Positions 40,461 through 49,596 of a stretch of 64,000 nucleotides of DNA are shown here, one piece after another. The notes beneath the pieces are model-generated. The model saw only the letters and a program-made list of their open reading frames with translations, was not told the DNA's origin and did not search any database. The translations under genes were made by a program, and so were the position numbers. Position 1 is the stretch's first letter. Each line of letters starts with the position of its first letter. Origin of the DNA: Acetobacterium tundrae (GTDB lineage Bacteria > Bacillota > Clostridia > Eubacteriales > Eubacteriaceae); NCBI RefSeq assembly GCF_008086615.1, contig NZ_RXYB01000004.1:1-64000 (forward strand). The letters are read 5' to 3'.

Positions 40461-41420
40461 TCAGGACCATTCCAGGATACAGGCGCCAGTCGTCAGTCCG
40501 CCGCCAAAAGCGGTTAAAGCAATCTGGGTTCCCGGGATAAGCTTGCCCTGGCGGTTCATTTCATCCAGAACCAGGGGAATACTGGCAGCCGAGGTATTGC
40601 CGCAGGAACTTACCTGCAAAACAAATTTTTCCATGGGAATCTTTAATCGTTTTGCGGCGCTTTCGATGATTCGCAGGTTAGCCTGATGGGGAATGACATA
40701 ATCTAAATCATCCAGGGTAATCCCGGCTTCTTTGACAACGATTTTCAAGTCTTTACAGATGGCAGAAACGGCAAAGCGATAAACTTCAGATCCATCCATT
40801 TTTAGATAAGGGAGTAGCGTTTCCTGATTTCTCAGAAGGGGGTGATTTCCCTTCTGCCAGGGGATGCACAAGGCATGTTGATTGCCGGCTGCTGTTAAAT
40901 GAATGGCTTTGAGATCATCGCCTGAAGAAAGAACCGCGGCACCGGCACCATCTCCGAAAAGAACCGCCGTTTTGCGATCTTTCCAATCCACTAATTTTGA
41001 CATGGCATCAACCGCGATCACCAGAATTTTCATGTCTTTATTTCGGCAAAAGTATGCATCAGCCACATCCAACCCGTACACAAATCCAGAACAAGCAGCG
41101 TTTAAATCAAAACTGGGGCAGGCGGCACCCAGTTCTTTCTCTACAAGACAGGCGAGGGACGGGGTAACGGTGTCGCCGCCAAGCGTTGGACAGATAATAA
41201 GATCCAGATCCTGCGGCTTTAATTGGGCATTGTCTAGGGCGTTGAGACTTGCATCAAGGGCAATATCCAAAATGGATTCCGCAACACAAATATGTCTTGT
41301 CTCTATTCCGGTTCTTGAAACGATCCATTCATTTGAGGTTTCAAGAAATTCGGTTAGGTCTTCATTGGTCTGAATTGTTTTTGGCAATGCAGATCCTGTG
41401 CCAATAATTGAAAAGGACAT
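40461..41420 (-). CDS. fabH: 3-oxoacyl-ACP synthase III (KAS III)
   Basis: A 319-residue enzyme that starts fatty-acid synthesis by condensing acetyl-CoA with malonyl-ACP. The catalytic triad is visible: Cys in NAACSGFVYGL, His in VIPHQANLRI and Asn in SCGNTSAASIP. It begins FSIIGTGSALPKTIQTNEDL. ATG 41420 is used because the TTG at 41432 lies within the GGAGG site region. It is preceded by 15 bp and the MarR-type regulator on the same transcript. Confidence 0.95.
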   Translation of the reverse strand: MSFSIIGTGSALPKTIQTNEDLTEFLETSNEWIVSRTGIETRHICVAESILDIALDASLNALDNAQLKPQDLDLIICPTLGGDTVTPSLACLVEKELGAACPSFDLNAACSGFVYGLDVADAYFCRNKDMKILVIAVDAMSKLVDWKDRKTAVLFGDGAGAAVLSSGDDLKAIHLTAAGNQHALCIPWQKGNHPLLRNQETLLPYLKMDGSEVYRFAVSAICKDLKIVVKEAGITLDDLDYVIPHQANLRIIESAAKRLKIPMEKFVLQVSSCGNTSAASIPLVLDEMNRQGKLIPGTQIALTAFGGGLTTGACILEWS

Positions 41421-41435
41421 TTGTTCCTCCAAGCA

Positions 41436-41918
41436 TCAAGGGGCAGTGGTTTCATTCTTTTCTGACAGCCCTGATAGTTTTTTTGTGAAAAATCCATTTA
41501 ATTTTTCCATTCCGTGAATCAAAACTATTTTTTCATCATCGGCCATTTCTTTGGAAATATCGTTCACCATTTTCATATGAAAATAATGATGAATTTTATC
41601 GATCCTTAAACCTTTATCCATGAGTCGTACATAAACGACTCGTCCATCGATACTGCTTTTTTCTTTTACTACGTACCCTTTTTTAACCAATTTATTAATG
41701 GCTATTGTCATTGAAGGAAGCGTTATTTTTTGGGCTTGGGCAAGATCGCTGATGGTTTTACCGTTATTATCGCTTTTTCCCACATTCTCAATGATGTGCA
41801 TTTCATTAATGGATAAATCAATATTGGCAGAATGTTTAATAAGATCCTCTTCAAACTTAAGAATATTGTTAAAGGTCTCCACTAAAAGTTCATTGAGTTG
41901 GGAAGAAAATGATTCCAC
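41436..41918 (-). CDS. MarR-family regulator of the fatty-acid operon (FabT-like)
   Basis: A 160-residue winged-helix protein. The HTH includes LSINEMHIIENVG, KTISDLAQAQKITLPSMTIAINKLVKKGYV and the wing SSIDGRVVYVRL. It is the first gene of the fab-acc operon, the position FabT occupies in Firmicutes, where it represses the operon with acyl-ACP as co-repressor. The TTAGATAGTCTAA dyad at the transcription start is a plausible operator. GTG 41918 is better spaced from GGAGG than GTG 41924. The FabT name is likely but rests on context. Confidence 0.85.
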   Translation of the reverse strand: MESFSSQLNELLVETFNNILKFEEDLIKHSANIDLSINEMHIIENVGKSDNNGKTISDLAQAQKITLPSMTIAINKLVKKGYVVKEKSSIDGRVVYVRLMDKGLRIDKIHHYFHMKMVNDISKEMADDEKIVLIHGMEKLNGFFTKKLSGLSEKNETTAP

Positions 41919-41938
41919 AGACACACCTCCGTAATTAT

Positions 41939-41951
41939 TTAGATAGTCTAA
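41939..41951. promoter_or_regulatory. Dyad at the fab operon start (FabT-like operator)
   Basis: TTAGA-TAG-TCTAA lies just downstream of the operon's -10 box, where the MarR-type regulator could autorepress. Confidence 0.6.
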
Positions 41952-41954
41952 CTA

Positions 41955-41982
41955 ATTATAATGTTAAAAAAATATTTGTCAA
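41955..41982 (-). promoter_or_regulatory. Promoter of the fatty-acid operon
   Basis: On the minus strand TTGACA (41982-41977), a 16-bp spacer and TATAAT (41960-41955). Confidence 0.8.
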
Positions 41983-42026
41983 GAAAAGCGCTGAAAAATT
42001 AAAAAATTACAGGCTTCTTCGTTGCA

Positions 42027-43091
42027 TTAAAAATCCATCAGTTCATTCATTAATGATGCTACGGTGGTAATCTCAGTGATTTTATAGGCATTGGCTCCGG
42101 AAAAAACATAACCGTTTTCAAAATCTCCGCATTTTCCGGCCATCAGGGCCAAACCGATACAATAGGGTGACGTTTTATAATCACAGGATTTAATACAGTT
42201 AAACGGACAATTTTTAGGTTTTCTTAAACCGTCTGAAACTTCTTCTAAAAAATGATTGTGAATGGCTCGCCCTGGTAATCCGGCGGGACTGACGATAATT
42301 TCAATATCCGATTTTTGGGCATTGACCATGGCTTCTTTAAAAGCTAAGGCCGCATCACATTCTTCGGTTGCGACAAATCGGGAACCGATTTGAACGGCTG
42401 ATGCTCCGGCTTCCAGGATCGCTCTGACGTCGGCTGCAGTCGTGATGCCGCCGCCGGCAATTAAGGGGATTTTTCGGCCTATTAAATCTTCATAAGGTTT
42501 GATTTCTTCAAGAACACCGGGAATAAGACCTGGCAAAGGCTGCGCCAATAATCTTTCGGGCGTCAGATCTTCCAGTTTGAAGCCTAAATGGCCTCCTGCT
42601 AAAGGTCCCTCCAGCACAATGGCATCCGGAGCTACTTTGTAATGCCGCCACCAGTGTTTTAAAAGCAGTTTTGCCACCCGCTTTGATGAAATAATCGGGG
42701 CTATTTTAGTTGCCGAATTTCGGGTTAGCTCGGGAAGGGTTAAGGGCAGACCGGCACCGGCAAAAATGATATCGACACCGACTTCGATGGCATCCTTGAC
42801 GATTTGTTCGTATTGAGTCAGGGCAACCATGATGTTGAGGCCGATTGGCCGATTGCCTGATATCGCCTTGGCACGTTTGAAGTGATCCTCTAGGGCCTGG
42901 CGGTTGGCAAGCAGCCGATTCGTTTTGTAGTTTGGGTAATCACACCCCATTTCGACACTGGAAAGCACCCCAAGACCGCCGTTTTTCGAGACATTTCCAG
43001 CCAGGCTGGAAAGCGAAATGCCGATGCCCATTCCCCCCTGTACAATGGGTTTTGAGAATTCTAAATCTCCGATATTAAACTGATATTTCAA
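42027..43091 (-). CDS. Nitronate monooxygenase-family flavoprotein
   Basis: A 354-residue FMN TIM-barrel protein. It starts IGDLEFSKPIVQGGMGIGISLSSLAG and has VIVLEGPLAGGHLGF and IPLIAGGGITTAADVRAILEAGASAVQIGSRFVAT. A Cys-rich tail (CPFNCIKSCDYKTSPYC ... GKCGDFENG) distinguishes it from FabK, although both belong to one superfamily. The start is TTG 43091 behind GAGGAGG; the frame reaching 43136 has no site. It lies next to the fab operon but behind separate control. It may act on nitronates, or be an accessory enoyl reductase. Confidence 0.85.
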   Translation of the reverse strand: MKYQFNIGDLEFSKPIVQGGMGIGISLSSLAGNVSKNGGLGVLSSVEMGCDYPNYKTNRLLANRQALEDHFKRAKAISGNRPIGLNIMVALTQYEQIVKDAIEVGVDIIFAGAGLPLTLPELTRNSATKIAPIISSKRVAKLLLKHWWRHYKVAPDAIVLEGPLAGGHLGFKLEDLTPERLLAQPLPGLIPGVLEEIKPYEDLIGRKIPLIAGGGITTAADVRAILEAGASAVQIGSRFVATEECDAALAFKEAMVNAQKSDIEIIVSPAGLPGRAIHNHFLEEVSDGLRKPKNCPFNCIKSCDYKTSPYCIGLALMAGKCGDFENGYVFSGANAYKITEITTVASLMNELMDF

Positions 43092-43169
43092 AAAAAAACC
43101 TCCTCTGCAATTAGTCTTGCATTTGGAGGTAATCATAGCATGATTAAACTTAAAAAGTAAAGAAAAAAG

Positions 43170-44084
43170 CTAATGCTCGGTAATTTTTTCAGGGTTATTT
43201 TGTTTAATCTTAAGAAAAGACCACTTGGTTTCGGCGGTGATAATGCCAAGAAAAATAATGATGCAACCCAGGAACATGGTAAAGGAAAATTGATCCCCTA
43301 GAAGCAAAATCGACAGGGTACTTCCAAAAACCGATTCCAAACTGAGGAAAATTGCCGCATGCGTAGAACTAGTATGCTTTTGCGCCAGGTTTTGCACTAA
43401 AAACGCCAGGAAGGTACAAAATACCCCAAGATATAGGCCGTTTAAAAGACCAGGAACGGGGATGGCGATCGTAAATTCTCCAGACCAAAAGACATAAAGC
43501 AACGAGATGATGGCGGCAAAAGCCAATTGAATCACCGTCAGCGCAATGGGGTCATGTTGCTTTGAAAATATCCCAACTACGACAATGTGACAGGCATAAA
43601 GAAAAGCGCAGAGCAGGGTTAGGGCATCACCGATATTGAAGGAAAAGCCAACCGAAAAATCAATAGTCAATAAAGCTAAACCCGTTATCATAATAAAAGC
43701 CGCCATAAAATTATATTTGTCCGGTTTGTTTTTCTTGACCGCCCAGTATATAAAGGGAACCATGATTACATTGGTACCCGTTAAAAAAGCCTGCTTTCCA
43801 GCCAGCATATATTGAAGACCGATCATTTGAGCGGCAAAGGCTGAGAACAGAAAAAATCCGATAATACAGCCAGCCTTAATGGTTTCTTTAGACAGATTTC
43901 TTAAATTCTTCCGAAAAATAATCCCCGATAAAAGCGCTGCAATGCTAAAACGCAAGGCCATCAGCATCATCGGAGTCATGGAATTTAGAGCATTTTTGGA
44001 AGCTACAAAGCCGCTGCCCCATACAAAGGACACAGCGATAAGCCCAAGATCGGCATAAAGAGGGTATTTTGAAGTTTTAGCCAT
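43170..44084 (-). CDS. EamA/DMT-superfamily transporter
   Basis: A 304-residue protein with ten predicted transmembrane helices in two five-helix EamA repeats, starting YADLGLIAVSFVWGSGFVASKNAL; the second repeat includes QNLAQKHTSSTHAAIFLSLESVFGSTLSILLLG. Such permeases export or import amino acids and other metabolites; the substrate is not predictable. GGAAAG precedes the ATG. It is probably a single-gene unit. Confidence 0.87.
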   Translation of the reverse strand: MAKTSKYPLYADLGLIAVSFVWGSGFVASKNALNSMTPMMLMALRFSIAALLSGIIFRKNLRNLSKETIKAGCIIGFFLFSAFAAQMIGLQYMLAGKQAFLTGTNVIMVPFIYWAVKKNKPDKYNFMAAFIMITGLALLTIDFSVGFSFNIGDALTLLCAFLYACHIVVVGIFSKQHDPIALTVIQLAFAAIISLLYVFWSGEFTIAIPVPGLLNGLYLGVFCTFLAFLVQNLAQKHTSSTHAAIFLSLESVFGSTLSILLLGDQFSFTMFLGCIIIFLGIITAETKWSFLKIKQNNPEKITEH

Positions 44085-44211
44085 GGTGATTTCCTTTCCA
44101 ACTGTTATTAATTAATTATAACCAAAAAGATTGGGATAAGCAAAAATATTTTGGCCTCTCGGATTAAAATGGGTTATAATGAATAGATAAAAGATCAAAT
44201 GTAAACAAACA

Positions 44212-44232
44212 TTAGTGTGAATGTCACACTAA
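44212..44232. promoter_or_regulatory. Palindrome upstream of the histidine-phosphatase gene
   Basis: TTAGTGTGA-ATG-TCACACTAA has 9-bp perfect arms. It lies between a -10-like TATAAT (44175-44180) and the start codon at 44267, so it may be an operator or a 5'-leader hairpin. Confidence 0.6.
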
Positions 44233-44266
44233 TTAAGAAAAATAAAATAGCATAAGGAAAATTTAG

Positions 44267-44941
44267 ATGAAACTCGTATTAGTAAGACATGTTGAAACAT
44301 TCGGTAATGTAGAGCGCCGACTAAATGGCCATACAGAATCGCAATATACCCGTCGGGGTGAGGCAATGAAAGAACTTTTAGTTGAATCATTAATTGCTCT
44401 GGATGAGAAATTGACTTTTGATAAAATCTACGCCAGCCCAACTTCGCGGGCCTTTAAAATTGCCGCAGACGTTGGAGCCGCAACGGGAAAACAAATTCAG
44501 GTCGATAATCGTCTGCAAGAATTTAACTTCGGAATTTTCGAGGGAAAAACCAGCGATGAATGCTGTGAAACCGCCAAAACCGAGTGGGATTTATGGATGG
44601 ATGATTATTTGGATTATGTCGTGCCGGAAGGCCAAAGTCAGCGGGAATACCACACTTTATGTAAAGAATTCTTAGCGGAGTTAAATCCCGATGAAACCGT
44701 CTTGCTGGTGGCTCATGGGGGAACTGTTCATGGGATGCTCACGAACCTTTTAGAGCTTCCGATTGACAGCAAATGGCATTTTGATATCAAGTTAGGCAGC
44801 ATTACCGTTGTTAATTATAATGATGGTTTTGGAATGTTATCATCGATGACGACGCCGCCATATGATGAATTAATAGTGGATCAGCCGTCGTTAGGTGAAT
44901 CAAACATATCAATAATGAAAGCGGCTATCGCAACTGACTGA
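44267..44941 (+). CDS. Histidine phosphatase family protein
   Basis: A 224-residue phosphoglycerate-mutase-like protein. The catalytic His is in VRHVETFGN at the N-terminus (RHVE for the usual RHGE), phosphate pocket residues occur in ASPTSRAFKIA, and the second His is in LLVAHGGTVHGML. These enzymes hydrolyse phosphate esters; CobC-type members act in cobalamin synthesis. It could serve corrinoid synthesis in this organism, but substrate assignment is not possible. It may be expressed with ybeY, 54 bp downstream. Confidence 0.87.
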   Translation: MKLVLVRHVETFGNVERRLNGHTESQYTRRGEAMKELLVESLIALDEKLTFDKIYASPTSRAFKIAADVGAATGKQIQVDNRLQEFNFGIFEGKTSDECCETAKTEWDLWMDDYLDYVVPEGQSQREYHTLCKEFLAELNPDETVLLVAHGGTVHGMLTNLLELPIDSKWHFDIKLGSITVVNYNDGFGMLSSMTTPPYDELIVDQPSLGESNISIMKAAIATD

Positions 44942-44995
44942 TCGGATTTTTGCAAAAATGAAATAATAAAGTAATAAAATTGAGAGGAAAAACTT

Positions 44996-45463
44996 ATGCT
45001 CGTAGTAGCTTATGATAATCGAAGTGATGTTGAAATAGATGAAACCGTGCTGGAGGAAATTGAAGATGCCATGAAACGAACCCTGCTTCATCAGGAAATT
45101 GGGGTTGAATGTGAAATTAGTTTTTCATTTGTAAATGCTGAAGAAATAAAAGAACTGAACGCCAATTATCGGGGCAAAAATGTCGTCACGGATGTTCTTT
45201 CCTTTCCCATGCATGAAGATTTCTTATATGATCGAATGATGATCCTTAAAGATAACCCGCACTTACCGTTGCTGCTTGGGGATGTTGTCATTTGTATTCA
45301 GCAAGCCATGACACAGGCGGAAGAATATGGAAATACGCTAACCCGTGAGCTTTGCTATCTTTCGGTTCATAGTGTCCTTCATCTTTTGGGGTATGATCAT
45401 ATGGAGGAGAATGAAAAAGCAGTGATGCGCAGTATTGAAAAAGAAATTATGGGCGATGCTTAG
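44996..45463 (+). CDS. ybeY: Endoribonuclease YbeY
   Basis: A 155-residue zinc-dependent RNase for 16S rRNA maturation and ribosome quality control. The metal site HSVLHLLGYDHMEENE (H-x3-H-x5-H) lies near residues 121-130, and GKNVVTDVLSFP comes earlier. GAGAGGAA precedes ATG 44996. Order ybeY-dgkA-era-recO is the conserved Firmicute housekeeping block. Confidence 0.95.
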   Translation: MLVVAYDNRSDVEIDETVLEEIEDAMKRTLLHQEIGVECEISFSFVNAEEIKELNANYRGKNVVTDVLSFPMHEDFLYDRMMILKDNPHLPLLLGDVVICIQQAMTQAEEYGNTLTRELCYLSVHSVLHLLGYDHMEENEKAVMRSIEKEIMGDA

Positions 45464-45498
45464 GATACCAAGTTTTTCAAGAGAATTAAAATCAGGAG

Positions 45499-45870
45499 GT
45501 GGGAAAAATCAGAAGAAAGCTCACAAAAAGTTTTTCTTATGCCATCGATGGAATAAAATATACGATAAAATCGCAACCCAACATGAGAATTCACCTTGGC
45601 GTTGGGACAATTACCATCGCGGCAGGGATTGCCTTTAGAATCGCAAGTTATGAATGGCTGGCACTGGTGATAGTCATTTTTTTTGTTTTTATATTGGAGA
45701 TACTAAATACTGCCATTGAAACCCTGGTTGATCTTTATACAGAAGAATATCACCATTTAGCGAAAGTTGCCAAGGATACCGCTGCCGGAGCGGTGATGGT
45801 TGCCGCGATCATGTCGGTCTGTGTGGGACTTATTATCTTTTTACCAAAAATAGTCAATTGGTTTTTCTAA
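45499..45870 (+). CDS. dgkA: Diacylglycerol/undecaprenol kinase
   Basis: A small integral membrane kinase (up to 123 residues) with three transmembrane helices. It has SFSYAIDGIKYTIKSQPNMRIH at the front, the catalytic ILNTAIETLVDLYTEEYH and AKDTAAGAVMVAAIM at the end. In Gram-positive bacteria DgkA phosphorylates undecaprenol for cell-wall synthesis. The start is odd: the only in-frame NTG is GTG 45499, which overlaps the GGAGG site, while AUC at 45508 has ideal spacing. The real start may be non-canonical. It sits between ybeY and era. Confidence 0.93.
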   Translation: MGKIRRKLTKSFSYAIDGIKYTIKSQPNMRIHLGVGTITIAAGIAFRIASYEWLALVIVIFFVFILEILNTAIETLVDLYTEEYHHLAKVAKDTAAGAVMVAAIMSVCVGLIIFLPKIVNWFF

Positions 45871-45890
45871 CCAAAGAAAGAATGTGAACG

Positions 45891-46787
45891 ATGAACGAAC
45901 CATTTAAATCAGGATTTATCAGTATTGTGGGACGACCAAATGTTGGGAAATCCACTTTATTAAACAATATTATGGGAGAAAAACTGGTCATTACTTCAGC
46001 CAAGCCCCAAACCACCCGAAATGCTATTCGTTGTATCTATACCGATGAATATGCCCAGATGGTGTTTATCGATACCCCGGGGATGCATCGACCCAAAAAT
46101 AAACTAGGTGATTATATGCAAAAAGCCGCCGAAAATACTATTTCGGATGTCGATGTTGTTTTGTATCTGGTTGAGCCGGAGACGAAAATCGGCCCGGGCG
46201 ATCAGTATATTCTTGAAAAGCTGAGAGCCAGTAAAACACCGGTTATTTTGGTGATCAACAAAATCGATTTGTTACCGAGAGAAGATCTTCTGGTCACCAT
46301 GGCCGCGTATCAAAAATATGATTTTCTCAATTGTATCATTCCAATTTCAGCCGCCAAAGGCGATGGAATCAGAGAACTATTGGATATCGTTACCAAATTG
46401 TTAGAGCCGGGTCCGATGTTTTTCCCGGCCGACATGATTATTGATCAGTCCGAACGTTGGATCGTCCAGGAACTCATCCGGGAAAAACTTCTGAACCTGT
46501 TGAATGATGAGGTGCCCCACGGGATAGCCGTTGAAGTCACCTCCATGAAATCGCGAAAAGGAAAAGATATCATTGATATTGAAGCGACCATCTATTGCGA
46601 AAGAAAAACCCATAAGGGCATACTGATTGGCAAGGGCGGTTCTATGCTGACAAAAATAGGCAGTCAGGCTCGCCGGGATATCGAGTTTTTCTTAAAATCC
46701 AAGGTCAATCTTCAGCTTTGGGTGAAGGTCCGTTCTGACTGGCGGGAAAGCAATTTTGATCTCAAGGATTTGGGCTATTTTGAATAA
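45891..46787 (+). CDS. era: GTPase Era
   Basis: A 298-residue GTPase for 30S subunit assembly. GRPNVGKSTLLNNI (G1), DTPGMH (G3), NKIDLL (G4) and the KH-domain core HKGILIGKGGSMLTKIGSQARRDIE are all present, and the length is standard. The gene sits between dgkA and recO, 20 bp and 20 bp apart. It binds the 3' end of 16S rRNA through the KH domain. There is nothing unusual in the sequence. Confidence 0.97.
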   Translation: MNEPFKSGFISIVGRPNVGKSTLLNNIMGEKLVITSAKPQTTRNAIRCIYTDEYAQMVFIDTPGMHRPKNKLGDYMQKAAENTISDVDVVLYLVEPETKIGPGDQYILEKLRASKTPVILVINKIDLLPREDLLVTMAAYQKYDFLNCIIPISAAKGDGIRELLDIVTKLLEPGPMFFPADMIIDQSERWIVQELIREKLLNLLNDEVPHGIAVEVTSMKSRKGKDIIDIEATIYCERKTHKGILIGKGGSMLTKIGSQARRDIEFFLKSKVNLQLWVKVRSDWRESNFDLKDLGYFE

Positions 46788-46807
46788 CCCATTTGGGCAG
46801 GCGCATT

Positions 46808-47575
46808 ATGGCACTGATTAAAACAAAAGGCCTGGTTATTAAAGAACAGGCTTATAAAGAGCAGGACAAGATTTTGACGATTTTCACCGAAGATGAAGGG
46901 AAGATTCAGTGCATGGCCCGAGGCGTGCGCCGTCAAAAAAGCGGCCTTTTGGCCAGCACTCAGATTTTCGCCTATGGTGAGTTTGTTTATTATCCCGGGA
47001 AGAATTTTGGCATCATCAACCAGGCAAATTTAATCGAAGCGTTTTATCCGTTAAGAAATGATCTGACAAAAATGGCATTGGCCGCTTATTTGCTGGACCT
47101 CATTAACAATGCCTTTGATTTTTATCAAAAGAGTCCCGAGATCCTTAAACTGTTATTGCACGTGTTGTTTTATTTATCCGGAGGAAAAGCCAAAAATGAT
47201 CTTGTTCTAGTTGGCGCCTTTCAGTTGAAACTCGTCAGTGTTTTGGGATATCGGCCCGGGATTACTCAATGTATGATTTGTAAATCAGACCAGGAACCGG
47301 CTGTTTTCAGTATTGAAAGTTACGGTATTTTATGTAAAAATTGCAAGCATCAGGCGACCGGTTATTCCTATAAATTAAGTCCGGGGATGCTGGAGCTCTT
47401 ACGGGATTTTTTAAGAAAACCGATCAAAGAATTAAAAGAACAGGATGCTTCCATCGAAGATGCAACAAAAGTCAATGATTTATTGGACCATTACATTGGC
47501 TATTGCGTTGGGAAATCATCAAAAGCTTACACTTTTTATAAAAGTTTGCTAAATCCTTTATCGGAAATAAAATAA
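46808..47575 (+). CDS. recO: DNA repair protein RecO
   Basis: A 255-residue recombination mediator that helps load RecA together with RecF and RecR. It has an N-terminal OB-fold (TKGLVIKEQAYKEQDKILTIFTEDEGKIQCMARGVRR) and a zinc-binding C4 motif (CMICKSDQEPAVFSIESYG then CKNC). ATG 46808 is preferred to TTG 46793. It ends the ybeY-dgkA-era-recO block. Confidence 0.95.
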   Translation: MALIKTKGLVIKEQAYKEQDKILTIFTEDEGKIQCMARGVRRQKSGLLASTQIFAYGEFVYYPGKNFGIINQANLIEAFYPLRNDLTKMALAAYLLDLINNAFDFYQKSPEILKLLLHVLFYLSGGKAKNDLVLVGAFQLKLVSVLGYRPGITQCMICKSDQEPAVFSIESYGILCKNCKHQATGYSYKLSPGMLELLRDFLRKPIKELKEQDASIEDATKVNDLLDHYIGYCVGKSSKAYTFYKSLLNPLSEIK

Positions 47576-47626
47576 GTTCCCCTGGTACAAAGAGAGTCAA
47601 TAATTATCGTGAAAAAGGAGAAAAAA

Positions 47627-47992
47627 ATGTATCTGGCAATGACAATGGAGGGAAAAACGTTGGCGAGCAAGGTCTCGCAACGGTTTGAATTATGCAAGTA
47701 TTTATTAGTCGTGGAAACAGCTGATTTAAGTTTGAATGTGATCGAGAATAAAGCTGATCTTTCAGAAGAAAACTTGGCACAAAAAGTAATTGAATTCGGT
47801 TGTGAAGGCATCATAACCGGCGAACTTAATCCAGCTGCCTTTGATGTTTTGGCCGATGCTTATATCACCAGATATTCAGGAGTCGGTCATTCGGGAACAG
47901 CGGCACTGAAGTTACTGGAAAAGCGAAAATTGGCGTTGATTAAAACGGTTGATGGATCCGATGGCTGCGGCGGAGATCACCAGCAGTTATAA
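47627..47992 (+). CDS. NifX/NifB-type dinitrogenase cofactor-domain protein
   Basis: A 121-residue single-domain protein of the NifB/NifX/VnfX-like fold. It begins YLAMTMEGKTLASKVSQRFELCKYLLVV and has CEGIITGELNPAAFDVL and a Gly-rich helix cap. In nitrogen fixers such proteins carry iron-molybdenum cofactor pieces; standalone copies in anaerobes occur without nif genes and may handle iron-sulphur or other metal clusters. No nif genes are seen nearby. AAAGGAG precedes ATG 47627. The precise role is unknown. Confidence 0.8.
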   Translation: MYLAMTMEGKTLASKVSQRFELCKYLLVVETADLSLNVIENKADLSEENLAQKVIEFGCEGIITGELNPAAFDVLADAYITRYSGVGHSGTAALKLLEKRKLALIKTVDGSDGCGGDHQQL

Positions 47993-48078
47993 ATTAGAGG
48001 GTGGATTCGAAAGTGACCCTTAAAACAAAACTTTAAATTAGTGCTTTAAGAAAAAATATATAATAAAAGGAGAAAACA

Positions 48079-48468
48079 ATGGGAAAATTTAAAATGGCAC
48101 ATACGATGATTCGCGTGTTGAATTTGGAGAAATCGCTTGCTTTTTACAAGGAAGCTTTAGGCTTTGAAGAAGTGAAACGAAATGATCAGCCTGAGGGCGA
48201 GTTTACCTTGGTATTTTTAGGGGATGGTGAATCGAATGGCCATCAATTGGAACTTACCTATAACTATGGTCAAGTTGTACCGTATGATTTAGGCACCGGC
48301 TATGGTCATCTGGCATTGCGTGTGGATGATCTTGAGGCGGCTCATGCTGAGCATCAGGCAAAGGGATATAAACCTACAGATCTAAAGGGTCTCAGTGGCG
48401 ATGGCAAACCCCGCTTCTACTTTCTTGCCGATCCTGATGGCTATAAAATTGAGATTATTCGAAACTAA
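48079..48468 (+). CDS. Lactoylglutathione lyase-like (glyoxalase I)
   Basis: A 129-residue VOC enzyme close to GloA. It has MAHTMIRVLNLEKSLAFYKEALGF with the first metal His, HQLELTYN with a metal Glu, GYGHLALRVDDLEAAHA with the second His, and DGYKIEIIRN with the final Glu. All four metal ligands of glyoxalase I are present. It would detoxify methylglyoxal adducts; clostridia often lack glutathione, so the thiol cofactor may differ. AAAGGAG precedes ATG 48079. It is monocistronic. Confidence 0.88.
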   Translation: MGKFKMAHTMIRVLNLEKSLAFYKEALGFEEVKRNDQPEGEFTLVFLGDGESNGHQLELTYNYGQVVPYDLGTGYGHLALRVDDLEAAHAEHQAKGYKPTDLKGLSGDGKPRFYFLADPDGYKIEIIRN

Positions 48469-48514
48469 AACTGCTTGGCCCAACAAACTGGTATGCAAAA
48501 ATTAATGGTAAAAA

Positions 48515-48554
48515 GCATTTAGCACACGTTGTTTCGACGTGTGCTAAAAAATGC
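48515..48554. terminator. Bidirectional terminator between glyoxalase and threonine aldolase genes
   Basis: TTAGCACACGT (48519-48529) and its complement (48537-48547) enclose a 7-nt loop, with extra AT pairing outside (GCATTT/AAATGC). Confidence 0.8.
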
Positions 48555-48570
48555 AAAAAAATTGAAGTGG

Positions 48571-49596
48571 CTATTGGGCAAGCAGTGCTTTCATCTTTTC
48601 GATAACCTGATCAATGGCGGCTGCCGATACGCCCTGGTTAGTGACAAAGCGATACAGGCCATCTTCTTGACCGTTGATTTTGATCTTTTCACTATTTAAG
48701 CCGGAAACAAGAGCGGACTCGTTGATGACGGACTCATCTAAAGTGAAAAACACCATATTGATGTCCAAACGATCACGACGAACATGGCAGGAATCAATCT
48801 CTTCAAGACGATCAGCCAGATAACGGGCATTTTTATGATCTTCCGATAATCTTGAGATCATTTCAGTCAGGGCGATGATCCCGGCAGCGGCTAGAATTCC
48901 GGCCTGGCGGAGGCCACCGCCCATGAGTTTTCTGTTTTTACGGGCTTTGCGGATAAAATCATTGCTTCCTAACAAAAGTGATCCGACTGGAGCACACAAA
49001 CCTTTGGAAAGACAAACGTTGACGGAGTCCCCGTAGGCGGCAATCTCTTTCGCATCCACCCCAAGGGCAACCGCGGCATTGAAAATGCGAGCTCCGTCAA
49101 TATGCACGGGAATATTTTGCGATTTTGCAAGCTGGTAGACGGTCTGCATATTTTTAAGCGGAATAGCGGTTCCGGCTGAATGGGCATTTTCCATACAGAT
49201 CAATCCGGTCTTGGGAAAATGAATATCATTGCCGCGAATCATCTTTTCCAGCTTGCAAACATCAACTCGCCCGTCATCGGTCGGGAAGGGACGGGTTTGA
49301 ACGCCGGAGAGGACTGCTGCGCCACCGACTTCATGCATGAGGATATGACATTCATCACCCACGAGAATTTCATCACCCCGTTGGGTATGAGACATGATGG
49401 CCACCTGATTTCCGAATGTTCCGGAGGGAACAAAAAGGGCCGCTTCTTTTTCAAACCGTTCACTTGCTAATTTTTCCAATTGGTTGACTGTTGGGTCATC
49501 ACCGTAGACGTCATCACCTACTTCGGCATAAGCCATCGCCTGGCGCATTGCCGCTGTCGGTTGGGTAACGGTGTCACTTCTGAGGTCGATCCACAT
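48571..49596 (-). CDS. ltaE: Low-specificity L-threonine aldolase
   Basis: A 341-residue PLP enzyme of fold type I that splits threonine or allo-threonine to glycine and acetaldehyde. It starts [36 protein letters not shown], a hallmark of the family. The PLP Lys is in [19 protein letters not shown] and the cofactor Asp in [14 protein letters not shown]. Length is standard. It is monocistronic and faces the glyoxalase gene across a terminator. Confidence 0.93.
   Translation of the reverse strand: MWIDLRSDTVTQPTAAMRQAMAYAEVGDDVYGDDPTVNQLEKLASERFEKEAALFVPSGTFGNQVAIMSHTQRGDEILVGDECHILMHEVGGAAVLSGVQTRPFPTDDGRVDVCKLEKMIRGNDIHFPKTGLICMENAHSAGTAIPLKNMQTVYQLAKSQNIPVHIDGARIFNAAVALGVDAKEIAAYGDSVNVCLSKGLCAPVGSLLLGSNDFIRKARKNRKLMGGGLRQAGILAAAGIIALTEMISRLSEDHKNARYLADRLEEIDSCHVRRDRLDINMVFFTLDESVINESALVSGLNSEKIKINGQEDGLYRFVTNQGVSAAAIDQVIEKMKALLAQ

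Noticed and set aside
42027-43091. Second FabK for the fatty-acid operon
   Set aside because: It shares the superfamily, but it has a Cys-rich tail and separate transcription, so a nitronate monooxygenase-type label is safer.
47627-47992. Evidence for nitrogen fixation
   Set aside because: A single NifX-like domain protein without other nif genes is common in non-fixing anaerobes.
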